This document shows positions 11,808-22,505 of a DNA stretch of 64,000 bases, one piece after another; position 1 is the stretch's first letter, and the number at the start of each line of letters is the position of its first letter. The DNA comes from Caenorhabditis remanei (taxonomy: Eukaryota; Nematoda; Chromadorea; Rhabditida; Rhabditidae). The notes beneath the pieces are model-generated. The model was given only the letters and a program-made list of their open reading frames with translations, searched no databases and had not been told where the DNA came from. Position numbers and translations under genes: made by a program. The stretch spans positions 21,326,587 to 21,390,586 of the forward strand of contig NC_071333.1 of NCBI RefSeq assembly GCF_010183535.1, read 5' to 3'.

Positions 11808-12623
11808 ATGGCGGCTCAACAAGTAGAGTTGGTCGACCTCTTGAAGATCATAAAAGGAGATCTGGATGAAGCAAGAAGTGCCATCAAGAAACACACGGAT
11901 GCAATTGAAGAATTGAGAAGTTCTATCGAGGCAACAACCAACGATATCGAAGCTATCCGGTATTATGGCCGGGGAGGCTCCTCCGGAGTTGAGCAGGCTC
12001 CAGAATTGCCTGGGCCGGCCCAACATCGCCGAGAAGGATCGCCAGGACAAGCCGAACGTCTTCGTGAAGGATCGCCACCCCCAAAAAGAAGAGACGATGG
12101 AGTTGATCCATCTCGTCCAAAACGATGGATCTACCCACGCGACTACGAATTGAAAACGATCAAGAACGATTGCGCCTTTTGCGGGCTCAACCACTATTCT
12201 GACAATTGTCAGAACTTCGAGTCAGCGGACGATAGACGCGACTCCATCAGAGGAATAAGATGCTCTCGCTGCATCAAACCCCTCGCACACGGATTCTGCA
12301 ACTGCAGACCGACACACTGTCGGTACTGCAAACGAGTCACAGAGCATCACTACTCGCTCTGTGACAACCCAGTCCACATTCACCGGACTCCAGAGGACTA
12401 CGTCCCAGACGATCAATGGAGCACAAATGGTCACCGATGTGACAACCACGCCCCTCGGGGAAACCGCCGAGGGCAAAGCTCCAGTCGCGATTCGGAGGAT
12501 CCAAATGTTCCAGGACCATCGCACGGGCGCCGCAGAGACAGTCACGCCCCACATAGGGAACCATCGAGAGAGAGAGGAGGACGTCGCCAACGACACGACT
12601 CAACGGACAGCAGGAGACACTAA
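11808..12623 (+). CDS. coiled-coil/zinc-knuckle accessory ORF of the BEL fragment
   Basis: About 271 aa from the ATG at 11808 (an in-frame extension to 11676 overlaps the Env tail). Residues about 1-55 form a charged coiled coil, followed by a low-complexity EGSP/RRE-rich stretch. Then come three Cys/His knuckles: CAFCGLNHYSDNC, CSRCIKPLAHGFCNC and CRYCKRVTEHHYSLC. The tail is rich in R, S and H. CCHC knuckles usually bind nucleic acid and are common in retroelement Gag proteins. Its position after env suggests an accessory protein or a displaced gag-like ORF. The ORF is intact, but whether it is expressed is unknown. Confidence 0.55.
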   Translation: MAAQQVELVDLLKIIKGDLDEARSAIKKHTDAIEELRSSIEATTNDIEAIRYYGRGGSSGVEQAPELPGPAQHRREGSPGQAERLREGSPPPKRRDDGVDPSRPKRWIYPRDYELKTIKNDCAFCGLNHYSDNCQNFESADDRRDSIRGIRCSRCIKPLAHGFCNCRPTHCRYCKRVTEHHYSLCDNPVHIHRTPEDYVPDDQWSTNGHRCDNHAPRGNRRGQSSSRDSEDPNVPGPSHGRRRDSHAPHREPSRERGGRRQRHDSTDSRRH

Positions 12624-12997
12624 CTTTAATGAGCCGGGAGTATACTCGAATCTCGTATCCTTTTATTATTATCGTTATTCTTGTATTGGTCCCCCATTCT
12701 TTTTGCTCTATGTTTCTATTGTCTAACACCCCTGCACCCACATCCTCCATCACGCTCTCTAGAGATAACGGCATCTGTAGGCTTCTTGACTCATGTTATA
12801 TAAATATAACACGGGACAAGAATGCCACAGATGCAACTTTTGTCATGGACAGATTCTGGGCCTCCTGATCTGTCCTTGCTCTCTCACACACACCCACATA
12901 CATTCTTTTCGCTCCTGTCTGAGACTGTAAGGCCCCGCCCCCATACAGACAGAACCTCCTTCCTTCCATTCCCTTCCTTCCATCATTTCATTGTTCT

Positions 12998-13022
12998 GAG
13001 ACCGTCGTGTTAAGACGGTCTC
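12998..13022. repeat. 9-bp stem inverted repeat in the BEL fragment 3' region
   Basis: GAGACCGTC and GACGGTCTC flank a 7-base loop. It lies in the pyrimidine-rich non-coding part of the insert (12624-13223), which may be a partial LTR. A hairpin in the transcribed terminal region is plausible; otherwise I see nothing in this stretch. Confidence 0.6.
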
Positions 13023-13223
13023 TTCTTTTTTCTCTCCCTTTTATTTTCCTTATTTTTTATTGTTCTCCATTATTTGTTATATCTTTTTTGTTATTGTTAA
13101 CTCTTTTATATTATAAAGGTTTAATTACCCAAATTTGAGGTTCTACACACAAACGCATTCTACCACACCAACGACGCCTAGAATATTCCTGAGGACGCTT
13201 ACGCCTGAAGGATTATTTTTAAT

Positions 13224-15349
13224 TTATACGGAACCTTGCGGAACACCGGAGGAGATAAAAGCGGAAGAGGGATTGATGAAACTGTTAACCTTAACGGAAA
13301 AGGATCTAGAGGAAAGAAAGTCTGAAAACCATGCTACAAAAGGAGGGGAAATGCCAAAAGAGGAAAGCTTGCTGAGGAGAAGGTTGTGAGGAACTTGGTC
13401 AAAGGCTTTCTGGAAGTCAAAGAATACAACATCAAGAGATTTGTGAGTTTTCAGAATAATATTGTAATTGGTTATGACCTGAACTAAAGAAGAGGCGCAG
13501 GACCGTTTAGGTAAGAAACCATGTTGATAAACCGAAAGCTTATGGGCAAAGTCAGATTTGATGCGGTTACAAATTATGCGCTCGCAAATACGAGATAAGG
13601 GATCAGTAAGACTAATTGGGCGATAGTTATTCGGAAAACTAGCATTACCTTTCTTTAGAACCGGAGTGACAACAGCTTTCTTCCAAGCATGAGGGACTGT
13701 AGAGGAGCGGAAAGAATCATTGAAGATAATCGAAAGGGGAAGGGCCAGAGAGGTGGCGCATTTCTTGATGAGTAGAAAGTTGGCAAGATGGGGCGAGAAA
13801 CCGCAACGAGGCGGAAGTTTTGATAAGGAACTCTCGATTATCCAAGGGGCAAACAAATCAGAATCCTGGATGGGATTGGAATGAGAAGCTGAGTAGATGT
13901 CGGAGACTGAACACCCGGAAACACTATGAGTCACAATGGGGTTTTTAAAATTGGAAGTGAACGCGGTAGTGAAGATGGAGGCTTTCTCAGAGTCTGTATT
14001 GACGATTCGACATTGATGGGAAAGAGAAGGAATCCTAGAAGTTCTTTTTAATCTTCTGGTTATGAGAGAGCGGGCGGCAAAACTGTGAGGGGAGTTGAGT
14101 AGTCTTCTTTCCGTTCTGGCGAAGTTGCAACGGATAGTTCTGGTAAGATTTCTAATGCGAGAATTCAGTGTCTGGACATCACTGAAGGACGGGCTAGGAG
14201 AGGCAATGAGTTTGGCAAGACGACTGCGTGCACGACGCAACTGGCGGATATGGTTGGAAGGCGATTTGGGTTTAAGCAAAGTTTTAGAAGGGGTGTGGGT
14301 TTTGATAAGTTCGGATAAAATACAAATGAACCTGTCAAATTTGGCCGAGGACGAAGGAAGGGTACAGAAAATAACATCCCAGTCAATGGAAGCAAGATCA
14401 GAATTCAAGAGAGTATAATTACATTTTCTGTAGTCAAGTAGATGGGAATGGGAATCTGATGGAGGATCGGGGAAAGTGGAAGCAGCAGAGCGGGGGAAGA
14501 CAGAGAAATGGACGCTGAAGTGGTCTGAGTTCAAAAGTGGTGGGTGGCAAACGGGAGGCGAAAGAGCTATATCATTGGAAGATATAACTAAATCAAGAAT
14601 ATTGGAAGTAAGTGAGGTAGTGCGGGTAGGAAAGTCAACCAGCTGAGTTAGTCCCTTTGAAACTAAAAAGTCAGAAAAAGGATGCCGAGAAGAGTTATCG
14701 TTCCAGTCAACAGATGGGAGGTTGAAGTCACCAAGTACTACTGCGGAGGAGAGTGGAATGAGAGAGTCAAGATGTGAAATGAGAGAGGAGAGTTCAGACG
14801 ATTTGCAATCCGGAGGACGGTACACAAGTATTAAAGTAAAAGGAGAGAAAGTAGTCCGGTTATGACTAGAAGATGAGGGGGAGACGAGACAAGCGGCAAT
14901 TTCAGATTGGTGCAAGGGATAGTGATGGTCTAAATTGGAAGGAATGAGAGTGAGGCAGACGGTACTTTTGAAAAGGAAAGCAACACCCCCTCCAGTAGAT
15001 TTGCGGTGAAGGGATTGCATGCGATCACATCGAAGTATAGAAATGTTACGAGACACGAAGAGAGAGGAAGGGATGGAGTCATTAAGAAAGGTCTCGGTAA
15101 GTGCAATAATATCGTGAGAGGAAGCAATGAAGAGATCAATAAGAAGAGAAATTTTAGTAAGGCTGGCGACACCTCTAACATTAGAAAGAAGGATGTTGAT
15201 ACCAATGTCAGACTGAGGAGAAGAAGAGGAAGGACGAAGGCTCTTACAAGAAGGAGAGGAAGATGAAAAAGCAGAGAAATTAGAAATATAATCAGAACGG
15301 CAGATAACTGGGGGTGAATGAGGAAGACAGGCAGTTGAATAAAAGGGCG
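13224..15349 (-). pseudogene. LINE ORF2 N-terminal part: endonuclease and reverse transcriptase
   Basis: The frame opens after a TAA near 15350 and contains SDIGINILLSNVRG, LTETFLND, STGGGVAFLFK, VYRPPD and VLGDFNLPSVDWN, the motifs of an APE-type endonuclease (catalytic E, D, N). RT motifs follow: VVTPVLKKG, NYRPISLTD, DFQKAFDQVPH and SGVPQGSV. The protein nicks the target and primes reverse transcription. The frame stops at the BEL insert. It overlaps ORF1 in another frame at its 5' end, as in two-ORF CR1-like elements. Confidence 0.85.
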
Positions 15350-16126
15350 GGGCTTAGAGTTGACTTTATAGTTGATGTCCGTCATAATGTATTTGGATTC
15401 ACCAGCAATCTTGTTCTGATCATAACAAAATTTCCGAGAGGCGCGGAGAGTTTCAAGTTCTTGTTTCGTTAGATCACGACGAGCACGAGGCTTGGAGGCG
15501 ATAACGAGGAGAGATTTGTCCGTAGAGCGAATTTTGTGATATCCATGAAGGAAGATGTCCCGATCCGTAGAAGAGTCAAATTGGAGTTTGAGAGGGCGAA
15601 ATTTCGAAGAACATTGATGCCGGTGGGCTTTCTTGGGAGATGGGAGACGATTGGCCTTTGCTAACTTCTGGAAAAAATCTAGATCATCTGAGTCCTGGTT
15701 TGGGTTGTCCAGCTTGTCCGGCATCCGTTCGATTACCACCCGAGTAGCTTTATCGAGAAGCTTTGCGGCTTCACGAGCAATATCCAAGGAGCTGATTGAC
15801 GCGACAGGAGCAATGGCTGCGGATACTTGAGGGATCATCGATGAAGAGTTGACGAGAGCAGGAAAATCGGTAACGGATAGAGAGGGCTGTAAGAGGGGAT
15901 CAGCAATTTGGGACATATCCTGGAGGAGTTCACACGAATCCGCCACAGCGACAGATAACTTGTTAGGTCCCGAATCAATTATTGCTCCACGTAACTGATT
16001 GACCAGGGAAGAGAGAGCAACGACTCGATCATAAAGAGCTTTATAGGCTTCATATGGTACAAACTGGGGAGGAGCGTCGTCCTCAGAAGCAGTCTGCTTC
16101 CTTTTGGGAGGGCGGTTGAAAACCAT
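15290..16126 (-). CDS. LINE ORF1-like protein
   Basis: The ATG at 16126 begins MVFNRPPKRKQTASEDD, a basic N-terminus, then a predicted coiled-coil-like stretch (YKALYDRVVALSSLVNQL), an Ala/Ser-rich middle and a basic region with KLQFDSSTDRDIFLHGYHKI. I see no CCHC knuckle. ORF1 proteins of LINEs bind element RNA. The frame stays open to 14930, but downstream of about 15290 it is out of frame with the real endonuclease ORF, so the true end is uncertain. Confidence 0.55.
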
Positions 16127-16130
16127 AGTT

Positions 16131-19100
16131 TAGAAAAATCAATAAATAGCGAATGCGGCAAACAAGCGTACTGAACTGCGCTGAAGCAATGTGCAAAAAT
16201 TCATTATTAGGAAACAGTTTTCGTAATTTATTCCAATTCTTATGTGACATGTAAACCTGAAGAAAGTAGTGGAGAGATATAATGACCAAAATACTTTTAT
16301 TTATTTTATGCGTAAGGATTTTGTAGAAGTAAAACTAATCTTTTCAAAATGGGAATGAAATCATTTTATTTCATTGCATATAAAACTATACACTTTAATG
16401 GTTTTCAAACCTTGTAAAAAGATAGCCTCGTAACTTTTGAATTTTCTGAACTCGTTTCATTTTGTTAAGTATTTTGTTTTTCTGATTCATTCGTTTTAAT
16501 TTCATGAACTTCAATATTTTTATCTTCCCGTTCCTTTAATATTTGACTCCTAGTCTCTCTTCACATTTTGTCCCTCTTTTCACCTCAATAACCAAAAATC
16601 ACATGAAAAGATGCAATGGGAATATGACTTGGTCACTCTCTCCATTTTTGCTTGTTTCTCTCCCTTTCTTCTCTCGGGCTTCTCAATCTGAGCCCGAAAT
16701 GAGCTGCAAAATGGGAGCCACGTTTAGTGTGTTTTACTCTCTACTCGTATCTAGTCAATGCCCCACAAAGTTTCCGCTGGTCGCTGGCAGCTCCTCCCTG
16801 CAGCGTCTTCCACTATCGGTGTCGTCATGATCACTGTAGTTACCACATGCTCCAACTGTCTGCGGCTGTCTCCAGCTTGGAGAGCAATTAATATGTTTCT
16901 CGGTGTCTCTTGTTTGAACAAAGTATTTTCTCAGCATTCTGGGAAGAGCCAAAGGCGATCACCAATGAGGAATAGGAAGGAGAAGAGGAGGGCTTTGAGC
17001 AGAGACAGAGGGCTTGGTTGGTGATAAGCAAAATAAAATTAGGAGTGGGAGAGGAAACGAGAGAAACGAAGCCAGAAGAGAAAAAAGGAAAAAGAAGAGG
17101 GTGAACGATGACGATAAATTCTGAAGCCTTTCGAACAAAATAGTTAGAAGACAAGAGTTTGTCGGGATCATTGTAAACGGACTACTGTAAGCGGAAAAAA
17201 ACTAGTGAAGACACTAAACAAGTTCTGATGAACTCCAAATATTATTAATCCAAGTAAAAAAGTACACTTTAAGAAGGTGAAATATTAAGACTTTGTGAAA
17301 AACATAAGAATCGTTCTGTAAAAATTAATTGCGACTTTTATGGATGATCAAAAATCTTTACTTAAAACAACACTAAAGAAAAGAAGCCTGGACGTTCAAA
17401 GAATTGAACGAATTGATTTTAGGGGAATGATTCGAAAGGGTTCAAAATTCTTTTTTAACATGAAGAGATCGAAAAAACACGGAAATTCAACCGAAATAGA
17501 GGCTTGGTCGTAAAATTACGTGATACTTTTAGTTTTCTTTTTCGTTTTATCAGCGAATGTCAGAATTCCGGTTTATTCAAACTTTGCCGACCTTTCAACA
17601 GTGAATTCTGTTTCATTCTGTGTTATTCAATAATTAAAATTTATCTGAAACTGTTAATTTAAAATTAAAACTTAGAAAATGAAACAATTCGTTTTAGTTT
17701 TTTAAAGAATCTGATCATGAGTTGTGCTCATAACTTCAAATTCCCGATTCTAGTGTTTTTTTTTGTTTTCCTGTCCGGTTAATGGTTCCTGAAATGTTTC
17801 CGTAATCTAAAAAATATGACGTGTTTCTTGATGTTTATTTTCTGATTTTTTCTTATTCTTTTCTTAGATCTGGGGATAATCCAGCCTTTACCCAAAACTT
17901 CTAACATGAGATATCATGCGCCTTTTTCGTTGTTTTTCTATTTGGTATCATGAAAATGTTCAATGGTTTCATGTTTTGTAGGTAGTTAGACTTTGTGCAA
18001 TGGAAAAGGATCATTTTCTTTTGAGAATAAGAGTTCTTCCATCAAACATGACTGAATTATTTTTGAATTCAAGCAAAGAAGACAATTTTCTACTACAAAT
18101 CACGTTTTGAATCCTTATGATATTGTGGTTTCAGTAATCTACATCAGTTTAAAGTTTTGAGCTTCGTAGTGAGATATCTCTGATTTTAACTGAATAAAAT
18201 CTTTATCGGGCTCAGCGGGGCGTAAACAACCACCCGGCCGGCCGAGAGTCCCTTCTCTCCTTTTTACATTCAGTTTGATACTTCACTGGTGCGGGGGAAG
18301 GACGAGAGTCCTTCTCCTTGCTATACCGGAATAATAAATGATTGCAATCTAAACTCAATGTACCTAAAACAGACAGAAATGTTAAAATACAGAGCAGGCG
18401 CAATCTGGTATTTTACACCTCCAATCACCTTTTGCATGATTTCTACTTCCTTCACATTATATTATCCGAGTGCATTCTGAGTGCTGCTTCCTCATATCAT
18501 AGATCTTGTCCGGCTCATAAGATCACGAAGAAATATGTTCTGCACTTTCATCTTGTGATCTGTTTGAGTGGAAGACTTCAATATTTTGCATTCTGGTTCT
18601 TGTTTTCTGATTTCAAGTTTGCTCTGCTTGAAAACTCAGACTTTAGTTTTTAAAATTCTTGTTTTCGTTAGTGGTATTTTTTTTAATTTGAACCTTCTTT
18701 TTTTAATCCTTCAGTAACAATTTTTTCATGGATCGAAAGTCTTTCACATCAAGAATGGAATTCGATAAGTAGTATATAGATAAAAAAAGGGGACCCTTAA
18801 ACACGTAGGGGGCGGAGTTTGGGGGGTTTGAGATCGAAAAACAGTAAAATAAGCTCCGCCCCTGTGTTATAACTTTGCCACGTCATCATTAAGCCACACC
18901 TCATATGGTTAAGGGTTACCTTAAAATAATCTTTTTAGCGAATCTGGAAAATACAGTATGATCTGTTATCAAAAATTTTAAATCAAAAATATTTCTGTAT
19001 TATTAATTTTTTGTTATTTAAATTTTACTATTAATAATTGTCACCTACCTCTAACCAAAAAAATTAAAATGATGGAAATTGGAAACTGATCGCATTTATA

Positions 19101-19526
19101 TACCGTTCAGTTGAATGATAATCTTTACCACTGTTTCTATTCATAATTTTCTTTTTAAACCCCTTTTATTTTTTTCACACTCCGGAATATTCCTTCTCGA
19201 GCATGTCTCTTTCCACATCTCGAAAAACAATAGAATGACTAAAAGGAATAGACTAATTATCCATTCCGAAACAATAGACGGGCACAACTCGAGAACACAT
19301 ACCTTGTGTATTATTCAGACTCCATGGATAACTGAACTTTGAAAAATACCTTCTTACCATGTTTTATTTATCTTAACACGTCATTTTGTAACTATTTCGT
19401 AACTCACTAGTTTACGATAGGAAGTGAAGCAATAGATAAAATTAGGGAATATAAAATCAAAAATTACTACAGCGTAACGTGGTTTCGATATTAAAAAATC
19501 CTATGGATTAAACAACTCATTCCCAA
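16131..19526. other. 3.4 kb of AT-rich DNA with no recognised gene
   Basis: Short ORFs at 16543-17171 and 18212-18653 are pyrimidine-rich or low complexity, with no splice-consistent extension and no recognisable motif. A possible short MITE lies at 18793-18924. The remainder shows poly-T/A tracts only. Confidence 0.4.
18793..18924. mobile_element. possible short MITE
   Basis: A GC-richer island of about 130 bp in AT-rich surroundings, with imperfect inverted ends around TTAAGGGT (ACCCTTAA at the left, TTAAGGGT at the right). No target duplication could be established. Confidence 0.25.
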
Positions 19527-19670
19527 ATGTACACTGTTAATGTAAGTTTTAAATTACAATTCTTTTATAAAATTTCTTTATAGAACAATCTTGGAGCATT
19601 CAATTCTCACCTTTTTCTTGGGATGCTCATTGGATCTATAGGAACTATTTGCATCCTGGCCTTATGTTGA
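19527..19670 (+). CDS. tiny two-exon transmembrane protein, 33 aa
   Basis: Exon 19527-19541 (ATG) ends at a GTAAG donor; the TTTATAG acceptor leads to exon 19584-19670 ending in TGA. The frame is kept across the splice. The predicted product is one hydrophobic helix (HLFLGMLIGSIGTICILALC) after a short polar start. It lies with other small genes beside the older Polinton polB and may belong to it. Short length keeps confidence low. Confidence 0.35.
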
Positions 19671-19906
19671 AGATGTGTAATGAAAATAAATCAAGAAATT
19701 CGAACAGTGATTGAATATCGTAATTTACCGTAATTTATGAAAATTTAAATAAAAAATAAAAACGTGTTCTAAAATATATTGTTTTGAAAAAAGAGGTTTA
19801 CCATAAGAAGAGATTAACCCGTGACCATAAAAAATATCGTGTTGGAAAAAATATCGTGTTGGAAAAATATCGTGTCGGAAAAACTAATTAATCAGTTCTC
19901 AAAGAA

Positions 19907-20328
19907 ATGTGCACCAAGTTCGAAATACCCGTCGAGTTATCAGGACGAACATTGTGTTCTACAACACGTGATGTCTATGGAACCTATCATGCCTCAGTAA
20001 GTTAAGATTTTTTTTTGAACGTTCACAACTTCTTCTTAAGCTATTCAATTGCTCATGTTCTACAAATGCACTAATATCACCAACAGTCACAAATGAGAGT
20101 GCTTGTATCTCGGAAAGTATTGCAACTAAAGTTCTCTTCAACTTGTTCATTTTCACCATGGGATGTGTTTTTGCGATCGTTTCTCATTTGATTTATCGAT
20201 GTGGTAAACATGGTTACACTGAATATACAAACTATCAACGTTACAAACGTCGCCAAAATGATCAGCTCATCGACGTAGAAGACAACCAATCACAACAAGA
20301 AAAGACTCCCGAAAACATTATTCTGTAG
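19907..20328 (+). CDS. two-exon single-pass membrane protein, 125 aa, unknown function
   Basis: Exon 1 is 19907-19996 (GTAAG donor) and exon 2 is 20041-20328, after a 44-bp intron ending CTTCTTAAG. The joined frame is open. The N-terminal part has several cysteines (NCSCSTNAL, ESACISES) and would face outside. One membrane helix (VLFNLFIFTMGCVFAIVSHLIY) precedes a basic, then acidic/Gln-rich tail. The layout resembles the stem, membrane anchor and tail of a glycoprotein, but I recognise no family. It neighbours the P2 polB. Confidence 0.4.
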
Positions 20329-20445
20329 ATTGGATTTTATAAACACCTTATTATTTTTGAAATTTCACTTGTTTACTTGAGAAAAAACCATGGCAAGCCA
20401 TGTAAAAAACAACAAATAAGACCAGTGAATATAAAATAAAATACA

Positions 20446-20986
20446 CTAATTAGAAGGAGTTGTAGTAGAATTCTTGAATTGCTTGGGATATTTTGACCAG
20501 CCAGTCCTCTTTTGACAGTCTGTGCAAAAGTTGAACTTCAAGCAATCATCAATGGTTTCCACAGAAGGTTTGCAGCATGAAGCAAGCACTACAGATACGA
20601 CAGCTCCTCGACCGGTTACAGAACATGGAACTACTAAAAAGTCAAAAGTAAAAAAACAGACTAATAAGATATAACTCACATTCTTTCCAAGTTCTCCCCT
20701 TTTCAGGTGTCAAAGCTGATTTCATTTCCATATCCTTATCCAATTCTGAAACTGTTGATAATTAATTTTTAAAATCACAGAAAAACTAACCATAAAATTT
20801 TACTGCATATTTTTCAACATGACCTGGATATTTCATAGCAAAAGTCCTCTTATCACACTTTGAGCAAAAATTTGAAGAATACTTGCCATCTCGTATAGAA
20901 ATAGTAGATATACAATCAGTGCATAATGAATACACCATCACGCCAGTACCATTTACAAGAGCATTAGGAGTCATTTCAGACCACAT
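20446..20986 (-). CDS. three-exon Cys-rich protein with a duplicated CxxC-KR motif, 149 aa
   Basis: Exons 20791-20986, 20680-20745 and 20446-20633 join in frame with consensus splice sites. Two related segments are visible: NFCSKCDKRTFAMKYPGHVEKY in exon 1 and the matching segment FCTDCQKRTGWSKYPKQFK in exon 3. Each has an upstream cysteine pair (CTDC; CC), which suggests two small zinc-binding or disulphide modules from internal duplication. There is no obvious signal peptide. It is divergent from the P2 polB start at 21122, with about 135 bp between. I do not recognise the family. Confidence 0.45.
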
Positions 20987-21121
20987 TATGAAATTTCAAG
21001 CACTCAAAGTTTTTGTTTTATACATGGTGCAAGCACCGCCCCTACTTCTTTCCACCAATCGCCAGCCGAGACCAAATCTACCTCTCCCTTTAAAAGACGA
21101 GAAAAACGTAAGCTCACCATA

Positions 21122-22500
21122 ATGTTGAAGTGGAACGACCCTAGAGGTTAGTTCTTTTTGTTGTTATTTTCAAGGTAATGTTTTAACTAAAAATATCAGC
21201 TATTGACGAGACAATAGAACAAGTTCGAGCTAAAGTACGTATACTTACTGGAGGTGGTGGAAAGCGACAAGTTAAATCTCTGGAACAGATTTCTATAGAC
21301 TTTGAAAATGAAGACGGAACTCAGTTCATGACCGGTAAGTTATTTTCATAGCGAACAATAACTGAAAAATTTTAGGTAAGGAAATTGAACAAATGAAGGA
21401 CCACCTTGTATTTGAATATGAACCGAAGTTTTTATATCGAAATGAAAAACGTATATCGTTACCAGAAATGCGATTAAGATTCAAAACCAAAGTTAACTCA
21501 CCTGAGATTATGGAGAGAACTCTCGATCAATTCATTAGATATTGTATCGGAAAATCTGGTGGCGATTTGGAAAGTCAAAAATGAGCATTGGGTAAGTGTT
21601 TACAACATTACAGTTTTGAATTTTCTTGAATCAGGTTTTTTCATCAAGGATTTCATACAGACAAGGGATTTTGGTTCAATGAAAGAAGATACGGAACATT
21701 CAATGGTCAAGTTTTATTTGAAGAGTTGGAAAGAATTACACAATCTAAAGAAGATATTGATATTGATGATACATTTGTGATCGCTATGCATGTTTTTAAC
21801 AAATTTGAAGGAAAAGGTGGACGCTTCAAAAAGGTAATGAGTTTTCAATTGTGAATAATTGTTTACCTATTTTCAGTATTTTGACGACCAGATGAAAGTA
21901 ACTGCACATGTCGTTGGAAACGGAAAATGTTTGCCTAAAGCAGTAGCATTAGGAATGGCGTATTTAGCATTCAAAATAGAAAAAGATGAAAATCAAAAAA
22001 AGAAAAATCGGCTATTGGGATAAGTTAATTCACAAGAAGGTTTTTGTTTTTTTCTGTATAAAAAAATGTTTGAAATACAAATTTCAGTACATCGGTAGTA
22101 GTGAAAAAATTCAATGTGAAGCCGCGGACAACATCCTGAAAAAGGCAAATCTATCTACAATGGGGCAGAGTTTTGGACTAGATGATTTGGAAAAAATTGC
22201 CAAAGCTTTTCCTGAATACAAATTTGAAGTTTACATCAGGCCTCCATATGACAAACTCTATCACATAATCAAGCAGTTCAACGATACTGCTGAAAAAATT
22301 ATCACAATTGCATTCAAGAAAGAAGATGAGATAGGTCACTATGACTTCATAAAACCCTCCTTGTTTTATATGAAAACAACGTACGTTAACAAGAGATCTC
22401 ATAAACACTCTTCAATTTTGCAGATATTGTCACAAGTGTAAAAAAAAGACGTTATCGACAGGTCATTCTCAAGTGTGCTCAGCAAAGTGTGACAAATCCA
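21122..22500 (+). pseudogene. older Polinton (P2) polB, N-terminal region
   Basis: Forward exons begin 21122-21146, 21200-21334 and 21376 onward, with consensus short introns. Recognisable parts include FHTDKGFWFNERRYGTF, KVTAHVVGNGKCLP and a terminal zinc-type cluster CHKC...VCSAKCDK near 22430-22490. These correspond to the N-terminal part of protein-primed DNA polymerase B of Mavericks. The frame changes near 21550 without a splice solution, so the gene is broken. It continues into an inverted segment at 22506. Confidence 0.6.
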
Positions 22501-22505
22501 CATTA

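Larger units (their letters stand above)
10913..13223 (+). mobile_element. fragment of an env-bearing BEL/Pao retrotransposon inserted in the LINE
   Basis: The segment interrupts the LINE frame between the codons for ...GSV and GPLL.... It begins in the middle of an env frame and continues through a transmembrane segment, a zinc-knuckle ORF and about 600 bp of non-coding sequence. Neither junction shows TG...CA LTR ends or a clear target duplication. It looks like a partial copy from recombination or repair rather than normal integration. Confidence 0.65.
9762..16130 (-). mobile_element. non-LTR retrotransposon (CR1/jockey-like LINE), reverse strand, split by a BEL fragment
   Basis: Reading the reverse strand, there is an ORF1-like segment (15290-16126), an endonuclease plus reverse-transcriptase N-terminus (about 15340 down to 13224), a 2.3-kb foreign insert (10913-13223), and the reverse-transcriptase C-terminus (10912 down to 10072). 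A non-coding 3' region follows and ends in an A-rich tail, seen as the T-rich tract at 9762-9780 on the forward strand. The reading frame broken at GVPQGSV resumes with GPLLFILFINDL on the far side, which identifies the insert. The 5' border is approximate. Confidence 0.85.

Noticed and set aside
12222..12774. Reverse-strand ORFs of 124-145 aa in the BEL fragment
   Set aside because: They are complementary to the zinc-knuckle ORF, whose CCHC spacing shows that the forward strand is the coding one.
15006..15266. Forward ORF rich in Arg/Lys within the LINE
   Set aside because: Antisense of the endonuclease region; the motifs are on the reverse strand.
16543..17171. Possible host exon in the pyrimidine-rich stretch
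   Set aside because: No conserved motif, no consistent splice pair, and frames on both strands are low complexity.
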